Below are positions 1-8,834 of a stretch of DNA of 64,000 bases, piece after piece (the stretch's first letter is position 1; every line of letters starts with the position of its first letter). Under the pieces are notes generated by a model that saw only the letters and a program-made list of their open reading frames with translations, did no database searches and was not told where the DNA came from. Source of the stretch: JAPOXR01 sp963662395 (GTDB lineage Bacteria > Pseudomonadota > Alphaproteobacteria > Rhodobacterales > Rhodobacteraceae); the NCBI GenBank assembly GCA_963662395.1, contig OY759511.1, forward strand, positions 3,534,001 through 3,598,000. The letters run 5' to 3'. Made by a program: the position numbers and the translations under genes.

Positions 1-773
1 GCGCCGAGATAGACGGCGAAGAACAGGGCGCCGGACACCCCGACGAAGAAGGAGGAGACCGCGAAGGCCGACAGCTTGGCCCTGAGCGGGTCGACGCCGA
101 TGATCTCGGCGGCGATGTCCATGTCGCGGATCGCCATCCAGCTGCGTCCGACCGCACCTCGGGTGAGGTTGCGGGCAATCCAGGCGAACACCACCACGAA
201 GGCCAGGCAGAACAGGTACTGGGCGGCCGGCGTCGTCTGCGGGCCGGTGACCGCGACGCCGAACACCGTCCTCTCGGCGGCATTGATCTGCCCCGAGGCC
301 GAATGGTTGTAGAACCAGGGAACCTTGTTGAACAGCCAGACGAGGAAGAACTGCGCCGCCAGCGTGGCCACCGCCAGGTAGAACCCCTTGATCCTGAGCG
401 ACGGCAGGCCGAACAGCGTGCCGACCAGCGCCGTGACGAAGCCGGCCAGGAGAATGCAGAACACGATGCTGAGGCCGGGAAACGCGGTCATGAGCTTGTA
501 GCAGGCATAGGCCCCGACGGCCATGAAACCGCCGGTGCCCAGCGACACCTGCCCGCAATAGCCGGTCAGGATGTTGAGGCCGAGCGCCGCCATGGTCCAG
601 ACCAGGAACGGCACCAGCACCGCGTTCGACCAGTAGTCGTTGACCAGGAACGGCACCACGCCGAAGGCCAGTGCCAGCACCAGGTAATGGCGGTAGCGGT
701 CAAGGGAGACGGGAAAGGTCTGCGCGTCCTGGCGGTAGGACGCGCTGAACTCGCCTGCCTCCCGGTAGAACAT
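1..773 (-). CDS. livM: Branched-chain amino acid ABC transporter permease LivM, N-terminal part (runs off window)
   Basis: Inner-membrane permease subunit of a Liv-type (HAAT family) importer, which pairs with LivH to form the channel powered by LivG/LivF. The ATG at 773 lies 2 bases past the livH stop, and the first 257 codons are present. Visible features are a cytoplasmic N-terminus, a first hydrophobic segment (HYLVLALAFGVVPFLV), the LivM-typical LNILTGYCGQVSLG motif near residue 65, and further membrane segments. The complete homologue is the second copy at 36384-37466. Two silent base differences separate the copies. The gene is the last visible member of a leftward operon; livK and livF, if present, lie beyond the window. 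Confidence 0.9.
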   Translation of the reverse strand, partial: MFYREAGEFSASYRQDAQTFPVSLDRYRHYLVLALAFGVVPFLVNDYWSNAVLVPFLVWTMAALGLNILTGYCGQVSLGTGGFMAVGAYACYKLMTAFPGLSIVFCILLAGFVTALVGTLFGLPSLRIKGFYLAVATLAAQFFLVWLFNKVPWFYNHSASGQINAAERTVFGVAVTGPQTTPAAQYLFCLAFVVVFAWIARNLTRGAVGRSWMAIRDMDIAAEIIGVDPLRAKLSAFAVSSFFVGVSGALFFAVYLG

Positions 774-775
774 CG

Positions 776-1762
776 TCAGACCCTCTCGATGATGCGCTCG
801 CCGAACAGCCCCTGCGGCCTGAACACGAGGAATACCAGGGCCAGCACGTAGGCGAACCAGTTCTCGGTGGCGCCGCCGATCAGCGGGCCGACCAGGAAAT
901 CGAACAGCTTCTCGCCGACGCCGATGATCAGCCCGCCGACGATGGCGCCGGGGATCGAGGTGAAGCCGCCGAGCATCAGCACCGGCAGGGCCTTGAGGGC
1001 GATCAGCGACAGCGAGAACTGGACGCCGGACTTGGCGCCCCACATGACGCCGGCCACGAGAGCCACGAAGCCGGCGATCGACCACACCACCACCCAGATG
1101 AAGCGGAGCGAGATGCCGACCGACAGCGCCGCCTGGTGGTCGTCGGCCACCGCCCTGAGGGCGCGGCCGACCCGCGAATACCGCGAGAACACCGTCAGCG
1201 AGACCACGAGGATGGCGGCAACGATGGCGGCGACGATGTCGAGCCGGTCGATGAAGAAGCCGTAGCCCAGGACCTCGCGGGTGGCGCCCTCGATGGTGTC
1301 CGAGATGCCCTGCGGCATGCCGACCTCGAGTTTCTTGATCTCCGAGCCCCACATCAGGTCGCCGAAGCCCTCGAGGAAATAGGCGAGGCCGATGGTGGCC
1401 ATGAACAGGATGACCGGCTCCTGGTTGATCAGGTGCCGAAGCACCAGGCGCTCGACGAGGATGGCGAGGAGCACCATGACCGCCAGCGTCAGCGCGATCG
1501 CCAGCAGCGCCGGCAGATGCCAGCCGAAATGATGGATGCTGGTGCCGAAGACGGCGTTGATCAGATGTGCGAACGGCACCTGGCCGTTCTGGAAGCCGAC
1601 CAGGGTCAGGGCGGCGAACAGCGCCATCACCCCCTGGGCATAGTTGAAGACGCCGGAGGCCTTGAAGATCAGCACGAAACCGAGGGCGACCAGCGAGTAG
1701 AGGATGCCGGTCATCAACCCGTTCAGCGACACCTCGACGGCATAGAGCAGTTGCTGGTACAC
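776..1762 (-). CDS. livH: Branched-chain amino acid ABC transporter permease LivH
   Basis: Permease of a Liv-type importer, 328 residues with about eight hydrophobic segments. I chose the GTG at 1762, one base after the livG stop and preceded by a G-rich tract that could act as ribosome binding site. The longer reading to 1807 would overlap livG and adds an unlikely N-terminus. The protein starts VYQQLLYAVEVSLNGLMTG, where LivH proteins usually start, and contains YSLVALGFVLIFKASGVFNYAQG, a typical LivH segment, then FRPQGLFGERI at the C-terminus. It belongs to the ligase-livG-livH-livM operon. The translation matches the second copy at 35395-36381. Confidence 0.92.
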   Translation of the reverse strand: MYQQLLYAVEVSLNGLMTGILYSLVALGFVLIFKASGVFNYAQGVMALFAALTLVGFQNGQVPFAHLINAVFGTSIHHFGWHLPALLAIALTLAVMVLLAILVERLVLRHLINQEPVILFMATIGLAYFLEGFGDLMWGSEIKKLEVGMPQGISDTIEGATREVLGYGFFIDRLDIVAAIVAAILVVSLTVFSRYSRVGRALRAVADDHQAALSVGISLRFIWVVVWSIAGFVALVAGVMWGAKSGVQFSLSLIALKALPVLMLGGFTSIPGAIVGGLIIGVGEKLFDFLVGPLIGGATENWFAYVLALVFLVFRPQGLFGERIIERV

Positions 1763-1763
1763 C

Positions 1764-2564
1764 TCACCCCCCCTGATGCGCCACGCCGAGATAGGCATCG
1801 ACGACATCCCGGCTGCCCCGGACCACCTCCGGCGTGCCGTCGGCGATCCTGCGGCCGTAATCCATGACCACCACCCGGTCCGACAGATCCATGACCACGC
1901 CCATGTCGTGCTCGATCAGGGCGATGGTGGTGCCGAACTCGTCATTCACGTCGAGGATGAACCGGCTCATGTCCTCCTTTTCCTCGACATTCATGCCGGC
2001 CATCGGCTCGTCGAGCAGCAAGAGCTTCGGCTCGGCGGCCAGCGCCCGGCCGAGCTCGACCCGCTTCTGCAGCCCGTAGGGCAGCCGGCCGACCGGCGTC
2101 TTGCGGATCGCCTGGATCTCGAGGAAGTCGATGATCCGTTCGACCCGCTCGCGGTGGCGGATCTCCTCCCGCTCGGCCCATCCCCACCAGATGGCGTGGG
2201 CGAGGAGGTTCGGCCTCATCAGGGTGATGCGCCCGGACATGATGTTGTCGAGCGTCGACATGCCCCGGAACAGGGCAATGTTCTGGAAGGTCCTGGCGAT
2301 GCCCTGGCGGGCCACGAGATGCGGCTTCATGGGCGGCCGCTTCCGCCCCCGGAACCGGATCTCGCCCTCCTGCGGGTGATAGAAGCCGCTGATGACGTTG
2401 AGCATCGACGACTTGCCGGCGCCGTTGGGGCCGATGATCGCCCGGATCTCGCCCTCGCGGATGTCGAACGACACGTCGATGAGCGCCCTGACGCCGCCGA
2501 AGCGCAGCGAGACGTTGCGGATATCCATGAGCGGCTCGCCGCCTGCCGGCCCCGCCCCGCTCAT
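1764..2564 (-). CDS. livG: Liv-type ABC transporter ATP-binding protein LivG
   Basis: Cytoplasmic ATPase subunit that energises the LivHM channel, 266 residues. It shows Walker A GPNGAGKS near residue 46, the LivG-typical GIARTFQNI (Q-loop region) near residue 92, a signature region reading LPYGLQKRVELGRAL, Walker B LLLLDEPMAGM, and an H-loop in ALIEHDMGVVMDL. Its ATG overlaps the stop of the acyl-CoA synthetase by 4 bases (ATGA), and livH follows after one base, so the genes are probably translationally coupled. Length is normal for the family. The duplicate is at 34593-35393. Confidence 0.93.
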   Translation of the reverse strand: MSGAGPAGGEPLMDIRNVSLRFGGVRALIDVSFDIREGEIRAIIGPNGAGKSSMLNVISGFYHPQEGEIRFRGRKRPPMKPHLVARQGIARTFQNIALFRGMSTLDNIMSGRITLMRPNLLAHAIWWGWAEREEIRHRERVERIIDFLEIQAIRKTPVGRLPYGLQKRVELGRALAAEPKLLLLDEPMAGMNVEEKEDMSRFILDVNDEFGTTIALIEHDMGVVMDLSDRVVVMDYGRRIADGTPEVVRGSRDVVDAYLGVAHQGG

Positions 2565-4549
2565 GGCGCCGCCTTCCGGTGCCCGCTGCCCGCGACCGGC
2601 ACGTCACGGATCGCCAGCGTGGCGGCAATCATCCCCTTGCGGCCATCCTCGTAGGTCACCCCGGTCTCGGCATGCACCTCCGCCCGGCCGTCATGGAGCG
2701 CCTCGACCAGGTCGGCGTATCTTTCCCCGATGATGCGGCGGCGCAGCTTCCGGGTCCGGGTCAGCTCGCCATCATCGGCATCGAGCTCCTTGTGCAGCAC
2801 CAGGAAGCGGCTGATCTGGCAGCCGGCCAGCATGTCGTCGGCGGCCAGGCTCCGGTTGGTCTCGGCGACATGGCCGGCAATCATCCGCCCGACATCCGGG
2901 TTGCCGGCCAGCTCCTGGTAGGAGGAACAGACGATGCCGCGGCGCTCGGCCCAGCTGCCGACCGCCACCGGATCGATGTTGACGAAGGCGGCGCAGCTGT
3001 CGCGCCCGGCCCCGAACACCACCGCCTCCAGGATGCCGGAGTGGAATTTCAGCCTGTTCTCGACATATTTCGGGGCGAACAGGCTGCCATCCTTCATCCT
3101 CCCGACATCCCCGGCCCGGTCGATGATCTTCAGATGTCCGCTGCCCTCCTCGAGGAAACCGGCATCGCCGGTCGCCACCCAGCCCTCGTCATCCCGGGCC
3201 TTCGCCGTCGCCTCCGGGTCGCGGTAGTATTCGACGAAACTCCCCGGCGAGCGGTACAGCACCTCGCCATCCTCGCCGATGCGCAGCTCGACACCGGGGC
3301 TCGGCACCCCGACCGTGTCGGCCCGCACCTCGCCATCCGGCTGCTGCGTGATGAAGACCGAGGCCTCGGTCTGCCCGTAGAGCTGCTTCAGGTTGATGCC
3401 CAGCGAGCGGTAGAAATCGAAGATCTCCGGGCCGATGGCCTCGCCGGCGGTATAGCCGACCCGGATGCGGCTGAAGCCGAGCACGCCCCGCAGCGGCCCG
3501 TAGACCAGCAGCTCGCCAAGCCCGTAGAGCAGCCGGTCCGCCAGCCCGACCGGCTCGCCGGCCATCCTCGCCGGCCCGACCTTCCTCGCATGGGCCATGA
3601 ACAGCCCGAACATGCGGCGCTTCAGCCGGCCGGCATCCTCCATGCGGGTCATGACCGAGGTCAGGATGGTCTCGAAGATGCGCGGCGGGGCAAAATAGTA
3701 GGTGGGGCCGATCTCCCGCAGATCCTTCATCATCGTCTCCGGCGATTCCGGGCAATTGACGCAGAAGCCGGTCCAGTAGGCCTGGCCGATCGAGAAGATG
3801 AAATCGCCGACCCAGGCCATGGGCAGCCAGGCCAGCACCGAATCCTCCTCGCTCAGGCCGTCGAACCCGGCCGAGGCCCGTGACGAGGCGACGATGTTGC
3901 GGTGCGACAGCACCACCCCCTTCGGGTTGCCGGTGGTCCCCGACGTGTACAGAATCACCGCCGGCGTCTCGCCGCCCAGCGCCGCCATCCGCCGGTCCAG
4001 CTCCTCGCCGGCACCGGCGCCGGCGCCCCGTCCCCGCCCGGCCACCGCCTCCAGCGAGTGCAGATGCGGGTGGTCGTATCTGCGCAGGCCCCGGCCATCC
4101 AGGTAGAAGATCGCCTCCGCGGCGCCGGTCTCCAGCACCTTGTCGACCTGTTCCTGGTCGCCGGCGACCACGAACCTCGCCTGCGAATGCCCGAGCACGT
4201 GACCCGTCTCGCCGGCCACCGCATCCTGGTAGACCGGCACCGGCACCGCCCCCGCCATCTGCGCCGCCACCATCGACCAGTAGAGCCTCGGCCGGTTGCG
4301 CCCGATCACCGCCACGTGATCGCCCGGCCCGACGCCGAACTCCATCATCCCCAGGGCCAGGGCCCGGCACTGCGCCGCCACCTCCGACCAGGACCAGCTC
4401 TGCCAGATGCCGAATTCCTTCTCCCGGCAGGCAATCCGCCCCCCGAACCGCCCGGCATTCCGGACCAGCAGATCCGGTATGGTCTCCTCGCGGTATTCGC
4501 TTTCCACCATGTCGGGATGTCCGGCCCACAACCTCCAAGCCGCAAACAC
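2561..4549 (-). CDS. Long-chain acyl-CoA synthetase (AMP-binding), FadD-like
   Basis: ATP-dependent ligase that should activate a carboxylic acid as acyl-AMP and then acyl-CoA. The AMP-binding signature ILYTSGTTGNPKG and following VVLSHRNI lie near residues 198-216, the adenylate-binding YGQTEAS near residue 390, and the later GWVATGDAGF motif near residue 450. The 662-residue length fits the FadD15-like branch of large synthetases. I give the GTG at 4549; an ATG at 4510 (MVESEYRE) is an equally reasonable start. Liv operons containing such a ligase are common in alpha- and betaproteobacteria, suggesting uptake and CoA activation of a shared substrate, which I cannot name. The duplication ends 41 bases upstream, so the two copies have different promoters. 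Confidence 0.9.
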   Translation of the reverse strand: MFAAWRLWAGHPDMVESEYREETIPDLLVRNAGRFGGRIACREKEFGIWQSWSWSEVAAQCRALALGMMEFGVGPGDHVAVIGRNRPRLYWSMVAAQMAGAVPVPVYQDAVAGETGHVLGHSQARFVVAGDQEQVDKVLETGAAEAIFYLDGRGLRRYDHPHLHSLEAVAGRGRGAGAGAGEELDRRMAALGGETPAVILYTSGTTGNPKGVVLSHRNIVASSRASAGFDGLSEEDSVLAWLPMAWVGDFIFSIGQAYWTGFCVNCPESPETMMKDLREIGPTYYFAPPRIFETILTSVMTRMEDAGRLKRRMFGLFMAHARKVGPARMAGEPVGLADRLLYGLGELLVYGPLRGVLGFSRIRVGYTAGEAIGPEIFDFYRSLGINLKQLYGQTEASVFITQQPDGEVRADTVGVPSPGVELRIGEDGEVLYRSPGSFVEYYRDPEATAKARDDEGWVATGDAGFLEEGSGHLKIIDRAGDVGRMKDGSLFAPKYVENRLKFHSGILEAVVFGAGRDSCAAFVNIDPVAVGSWAERRGIVCSSYQELAGNPDVGRMIAGHVAETNRSLAADDMLAGCQISRFLVLHKELDADDGELTRTRKLRRRIIGERYADLVEALHDGRAEVHAETGVTYEDGRKGMIAATLAIRDVPVAGSGHRKAAP

Positions 4550-4590
4550 ATAGTCCAGCCGGCCCCCGAAACAAACCGGATTCTTGCCCG

Positions 4591-5058
4591 AGTGAGGCTA
4601 GGGGCAACCGAGCCCTCAACGCTCACATGCTGGCACGGCCCCTGGCAGCACGCACCTACATGCCGTTCAATTCGGACCGAACCGCGCCGTCGTCAGGGGA
4701 GTCAAGAAATTCGCCTGGGGGGAAATTCGTACAAGCTGATACCAGCAGGGAACCGGTTGCCGGTTGGTGATGATCACCGGATTGCAATTGAACTGGCGGT
4801 CAATGATCTCGGTCAGATCGCGTCGCGACGACAACTGTCGGAGCCGCAACCATCGAACCCAATCAGGTCAAGACTTGCGAAATCGCGGGTGGTGCCTGAA
4901 TACGGCGCCCTCGTCGTAAGCAAACCGCAGTTCACTTTGCTGGGGTCTAATCCACCGACGGCCTTGTCAAGAACATGATGATGGCGCGAAATTCCCCACC
5001 GACAAGGGGCCTTCATCCCCCAAGAAGACTACTCTCAGTGACCGGCAAATCGTCTTGC
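4591..5058. other. Intergenic, no gene recognised
   Basis: This 468-base stretch lies between the divergent end of the inverted duplication and the DUF6765 gene. It must hold the promoter of the left acyl-CoA synthetase operon, but I see no convincing -35/-10 pair. Short open frames on both strands show no coding character. Confidence 0.5.
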
Positions 5059-6162
5059 CTAATCAACAATCAACCCATGCTCGGGAAGGAGGCTGCGAAG
5101 CACGTATACCCGATAGGTCGCGGCGGCTTGGAGGAAACGGAAGGCCGGCATTTCAAATGCGTCTCGGGAGTCGGTCCTGTTTTGCAACGTATCCAACTCG
5201 CTCTTCCAGCCAAGACCTGGATAAGGCCGCATTGCCTCGCCGGAGGCAAACAGATCGCCCTCTTCAGCGGCCTTCATCCACAAGAGACTCCGTTTCTCCT
5301 TGTCAGTTTCCCGTGTCTTGAGAATGCGTGTCACCGCTTCCCTTATGTCAGCGAATTCGCGGTACGGGCCACTCGTGAAGTCCGGATTGTCCTGTCCGAT
5401 GCGAATGAAAACCGCGTGAAGCTTTTCGCAGGCCTCCAGGTAGGTGCCGGAATTGTCCCGGCTGCTTTCAGGCTGATCCCATCCGTCATGCTCATAGGAA
5501 AACTCCCATTCCAGATATGGATAATCTGGATACTTCAGTGCACCGCCATGCCCCAGCGCCCCGGTGCCGATTTCGGCGACTCCGGATTTGACGCTGTCCA
5601 CCAATGATTGTCGCCAGTTATCAAGATACGTGGTGAAGCCATATTTACCCAAGAATCGGTCTTCGCTTACCGGATCCCTTTCGTCGTTCAGGAGTGTGAG
5701 GGACTCACCGTCGACCTTGTTCCATCGAGAACTCACTCCAGAGAAGCCATAGTGCGAAAAAGTGTCTGCATAAACGTGGGCAGCAATGCCTACGAGGTGA
5801 AGACCGAAAGGCTTTCGAATCAACGACAGGCAATGATTGACCATCTGCTGGGCAATGGCGCTGTCCTTACGGCACACTAGACGTTCGGAAATCCCATCAC
5901 CCTCACCTCCAGGAAGAAAGTGGAATGGTAGCCAGACACGCCGCTGGTCGTCGCCGAGGACGGTGTTGTCGATGTGGACCATCGGATGGGCTGTCGGGGA
6001 GGTAACAAACCGACCTCCATCTTCGAAATCGACGGTTGTCCCGTTGCCATCGTTGTCGTCGACGAATTGCGCAGAAGTCGCAATGATCTGACAGATTTCA
6101 GGCCTCAGCCCGGCGGCGCGGGCCATGGCGTAGGTTCCGAAATAATGAAAGTCTACGTGCAT
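5059..6162 (-). CDS. DUF6765 family protein
   Basis: Protein of 367 residues beginning MHVDFHYFGTYAMARAAG, with an AQFVDDN motif near residue 32 and HVYADTFSHYGFSG near residue 130. These are the marks of the DUF6765 family as I remember it. Conserved His and Asp residues suggest a metal-dependent or hydrolase-like fold, but the function is unknown. There is no signal peptide. The ATG at 6162 lies 4 bases after the stop of the small membrane protein gene upstream, so the two form an operon. Family assignment is from memory of the motifs; function is not inferred. Confidence 0.7.
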   Translation of the reverse strand: MHVDFHYFGTYAMARAAGLRPEICQIIATSAQFVDDNDGNGTTVDFEDGGRFVTSPTAHPMVHIDNTVLGDDQRRVWLPFHFLPGGEGDGISERLVCRKDSAIAQQMVNHCLSLIRKPFGLHLVGIAAHVYADTFSHYGFSGVSSRWNKVDGESLTLLNDERDPVSEDRFLGKYGFTTYLDNWRQSLVDSVKSGVAEIGTGALGHGGALKYPDYPYLEWEFSYEHDGWDQPESSRDNSGTYLEACEKLHAVFIRIGQDNPDFTSGPYREFADIREAVTRILKTRETDKEKRSLLWMKAAEEGDLFASGEAMRPYPGLGWKSELDTLQNRTDSRDAFEMPAFRFLQAAATYRVYVLRSLLPEHGLIVD

Positions 6163-6166
6163 TGAG

Positions 6167-6583
6167 TCATTCTCCGCTTGAACTACCGGTATTCTGTTTG
6201 GTCTCCGTTGTCGGTTCCGTAGACGTTACCGCCGAATTTTCGTTCGTCTTTCGCCCTGCAAAATAAAAGCCGGTGACGGCGCCGGCCAACGTTCCGAAAG
6301 CGGTGATCACCTGTTCGAAGTTGTCGGCCAGGACCGGCGTTCCAAACAGAAGCACGTTGACGAACGAACCCACGATCAGCAGGGCCAACATCGCACGCAC
6401 TGAACCAGCAGGTAAATTCAGCCCTTTGGGAATCCCGCCCTTTCGAATCGCCGCGTACGTCGGTGCAGCCACAAGGACAAGAATGAGGAGGCCTGCCTCG
6501 GTCCAGAAAAGCGGTTGGCCGAGCCAAGAGATGGCCCCATTCGCTTCCCCTGCTGGCTGGGCGTGCGCTGCACTGATCAACAT
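6167..6583 (-). CDS. Small membrane protein, hypothetical
   Basis: Protein of 138 residues. I chose the ATG at 6583 because it has a strong ribosome binding site (gggaggag) 6-7 bases upstream; a longer frame to 6631 lacks one. Three hydrophobic stretches are visible: around residues 28-44 (GLLILVLVAAPTYAAI), 57-75 (SVRAMLALLIVGSFVNVLLF) and 85-102 (VITAFGTLAGAVTGFYFAG). The tail is polar and Ser/Thr-rich. Proteins with a LPAGSVRAMLALL segment followed by GAVTGFYFAGR occur in many proteobacteria without known function. The four-base gap to the DUF6765 gene implies co-transcription, and a joint role is only an inference. Confidence 0.65.
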   Translation of the reverse strand: MLISAAHAQPAGEANGAISWLGQPLFWTEAGLLILVLVAAPTYAAIRKGGIPKGLNLPAGSVRAMLALLIVGSFVNVLLFGTPVLADNFEQVITAFGTLAGAVTGFYFAGRKTNENSAVTSTEPTTETKQNTGSSSGE

Positions 6584-6801
6584 GCTGTCTCCTCCCGGAA
6601 TCCACCTCGCAACAGGACATAGGGTCCCCAACCTGATCTACAAGATATAGACACCAAAATTGCTCGAACTCCAATCCTCACCAACGACAATCTTGCCATC
6701 CAGACATCGGGACCACGTCGGAAATCACATTTACCGCAATGCCGTTCGGGATTTGCCTCAGCCATCAATTCCGGATGTTGCCGTCACCGTTCTTGGTGAA
6801 C

Positions 6802-8499
6802 TCAGGTCGGCAATTCCCAACGCAAGAGCCGCTCAACAGCATGTTGTGTAACTTCCGAACCTCCGTCGAGAAACACGCCGGGGATGCCGCCAGCAAACAA
6901 TCGAACATTCTCGGAGCCGAATATGTCGCGGGCATTCCGAACAGACCCGGGAAGATCACTCGCCTGCGCTCCCAATTCGTCAGGGCCATGCCATCGAGCA
7001 TCCCGGCCATCATCAAGATCAACCACGCTGCACTTTACATCCCCCTGTTGCTTCCTGCCTTTTCTGGCGGCGAAGAATGCGCGGTATGTGAAATCGTCTG
7101 CCGGAAGCGAGTAGCCCATCAGCACGATGTGATCCGCTGCCTGGACAACGACACGCATGTCGCGCCGAATTTCCTCGATGTACGGAGGAGGCGGTGCCTT
7201 GAGACTCGACTGCATCAACATCGGTGCATGATCTGCAAACGTCATGTTCCCGCAATGGACGCATGCGCGCGCATCAACCGTTCCCGAATCCCACAAACTG
7301 CGTTCCCTGTCCTTCCCGTCGTCGCTGCTCCAGCTTTCAAACCCAATGTCCTTCACAAATGCCTGCAATGGTGGCGGGGGAAACAGGGTCTTCGAATCGA
7401 TTGCCCACTCGTCTCCACGGAACGACGAAACCTTGCCGCAATTCGGACATTCTCGCCACCAGAGGCAGCCATGGGGAAACAGGAACTTGCTCACGCGGAC
7501 GCACACCTCGGCACCATTGTCACTGTCATTGAGTCGCCTGGCCGAAGAGATACTCATCGGATGCCAAATCCTGCTGCCGGAGCCCGTCTTGTCGATTCTG
7601 GTGCCGGCGGAGAAATGACCAAGGTCATTATAGATCTGCAGCCTGCGAGGCGGGGCACCGACATGCGGAACGTTTGCGGCCTGGTTGAATTCTCGGTTTG
7701 CCACGAACTGTGCCCACAATCCGATTGGATCCCAGTTCAGGCTCACGACACTCACGTCTCCCAGCAAGAAACGCTCCTCCACGAATTCATCGCCTCCTGC
7801 ACATGTGCCTTTCTGCAACCCCTGCTTCTGCATTCTCCGGCCCAACTCCCTGGCAAACTCCAGGTGATGGTGAAGGTCTGCCGAGGATTCAGCCGACCGG
7901 GGCCCGGCGTGCCAGTTGACATAGATGAGCGACTGTATCAGCAATTTCAGCGCTTCCCGGGCACCGGCAATGCGCCGCGGGGGAATGAAATGATCGTCCT
8001 TTTCGCGAAAGCCGTGACCGCTCTGCTGGTGCATGTCCAGCAGATTGAACAGGTCGTTGAGCTTGAGTTTGCCCGCCTCGCGACCAGGGCAGATATTGAT
8101 CACTTCGACCAGGGCAGGCCAATCGTATAGCCTCCGCATAAGCATAATTCGCTTGTCGATCCTAGATGGATCCTTGCACTTCCTATTGCGTGCCATGGCT
8201 TGGTGTTGCTCGGGAGTAATTTCAGTCCATTCGGGCTTGCTGCCCCGGTCCTGGCCCGGGTCTCCAAGGATCAGCAGCAGATCGGTGAATGCATTGACCC
8301 ATCTGTCCTGCGCCTGATCCCCGAGAGCATCACGAACCCGGCCCTCGAGGTTCAGCTTCTCGGAAGACCCGCCGCGAGGCGCAAGCTGCCGGAGGAATTT
8401 CTGCTGTTGGCAAGTCGTCCGAATTCCGAGCGACGCCGTAGCACCAGCCCCCCAGAACAACACCGTCCTTCCGGAACGATTTGTCAAGACCTGCTGCAC
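6802..8499 (-). CDS. SIR2-like domain protein with zinc ribbon (defence-type NADase candidate)
   Basis: Protein of 565 residues. The N-terminus has a Rossmann-type motif VLFWGAGATASLG near residue 13. A VVSLNWDPIG segment near residue 253 resembles the (I/V)SLNYD motif of SIR2-like domains. Two CxxC pairs (ECPNCG near residue 347 and CVHCG near residue 411) suggest a treble-clef or ribbon. VLMGYSLPADDFTYRAFF near residue 461 resembles the C-terminal SIR2 core. SIR2-like domains often act as NAD-depleting effectors in anti-phage systems (DSR, Thoeris ThsA, SIR2-HerA). The likely GTG start at 8499 overlaps the small upstream gene by 16 bases, indicating translational coupling. Family is moderately sure; the defence role is inferred. 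Confidence 0.65.
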   Translation of the reverse strand: MQQVLTNRSGRTVLFWGAGATASLGIRTTCQQQKFLRQLAPRGGSSEKLNLEGRVRDALGDQAQDRWVNAFTDLLLILGDPGQDRGSKPEWTEITPEQHQAMARNRKCKDPSRIDKRIMLMRRLYDWPALVEVINICPGREAGKLKLNDLFNLLDMHQQSGHGFREKDDHFIPPRRIAGAREALKLLIQSLIYVNWHAGPRSAESSADLHHHLEFARELGRRMQKQGLQKGTCAGGDEFVEERFLLGDVSVVSLNWDPIGLWAQFVANREFNQAANVPHVGAPPRRLQIYNDLGHFSAGTRIDKTGSGSRIWHPMSISSARRLNDSDNGAEVCVRVSKFLFPHGCLWWRECPNCGKVSSFRGDEWAIDSKTLFPPPPLQAFVKDIGFESWSSDDGKDRERSLWDSGTVDARACVHCGNMTFADHAPMLMQSSLKAPPPPYIEEIRRDMRVVVQAADHIVLMGYSLPADDFTYRAFFAARKGRKQQGDVKCSVVDLDDGRDARWHGPDELGAQASDLPGSVRNARDIFGSENVRLFAGGIPGVFLDGGSEVTQHAVERLLRWELPT

Positions 8500-8834
8500 G
8501 ATGCCGGGATCGTGATCGCAGCCAATGACAGCTTCTTGCTGTCCTTGTCACTTTCTTTGACTTCCACTTCAATCATGGTTTGACCAGCCGCGGCCTTCAC
8601 AATGGCATTGAACAAGAAAACCCGATCGACCATGTCAAAGCCAACCTTGATGCAATCCTTGGTGCCCTTGTCTTGTTCAGGGAATTTCACCGCATGGGAA
8701 TTATTATCCGGCGAAACGAATACAGCGTATTTTTGGCCGCAACTGTTCACGATCGAGTCCGGGTGAGGAGCGAACAGGATATCACTTATCCCGTCCTTCC
8801 CAATTCTTGTTCTGATAGTGCCTTTGGCCTTCAT
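8484..8834 (-). CDS. Small hypothetical protein coupled to the SIR2-like gene
   Basis: Protein of 116 residues starting MKAKGTIRTRIGKDGISDIL at the ATG at 8834, preceded by a strong ribosome binding site (ggaggg). A longer frame to 8921 is open but has no such site. It has no signal peptide or membrane segment, and the sequence alternates as expected of a beta-rich fold (KYAVFVSP, MIEVEVKESD). I do not recognise the family. The 3' end overlaps the SIR2-like gene by 16 bases, so this is probably its partner, perhaps a sensor or antitoxin-like regulator; that role is inferred only from position. Confidence 0.55.
   Translation of the reverse strand: MKAKGTIRTRIGKDGISDILFAPHPDSIVNSCGQKYAVFVSPDNNSHAVKFPEQDKGTKDCIKVGFDMVDRVFLFNAIVKAAAGQTMIEVEVKESDKDSKKLSLAAITIPASCSRS

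Larger units (their letters stand above)
1..4590. repeat. Left arm of 4.6-kb inverted duplication
   Basis: This stretch is the reverse complement of 32567-37156: position x here corresponds to 37157-x. Comparing the two arms I found only two differences, at 402 (partner 36755) and 582 (partner 36575), both at silent third positions of livM. Similarity stops at 4590, in the sequence ttcttgcccg, just upstream of the acyl-CoA synthetase gene. The other end runs off the window, so the true length of the duplication is unknown. No IS or target duplication is visible at the 4590 junction. The near identity implies a recent duplication, gene conversion, or an assembly artefact. Confidence 0.95.

Noticed and set aside
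776..1807. Longer livH starting at 1807 (and 35350 in the second copy)
   Set aside because: It would overlap livG by 44 bases and add residues atypical of LivH; a GTG one base after the livG stop with a G-rich ribosome site fits better.
2579..3883. Long open frame (434 residues) on the plus strand opposite the acyl-CoA synthetase, and similar long antisense frames over livG/livH/livM in both copies
   Set aside because: They are mirror frames of GC-rich genes: low-complexity Arg/His/Asp-rich translations, no ribosome sites, no motifs, and they are conserved only because the opposite strand is duplicated.
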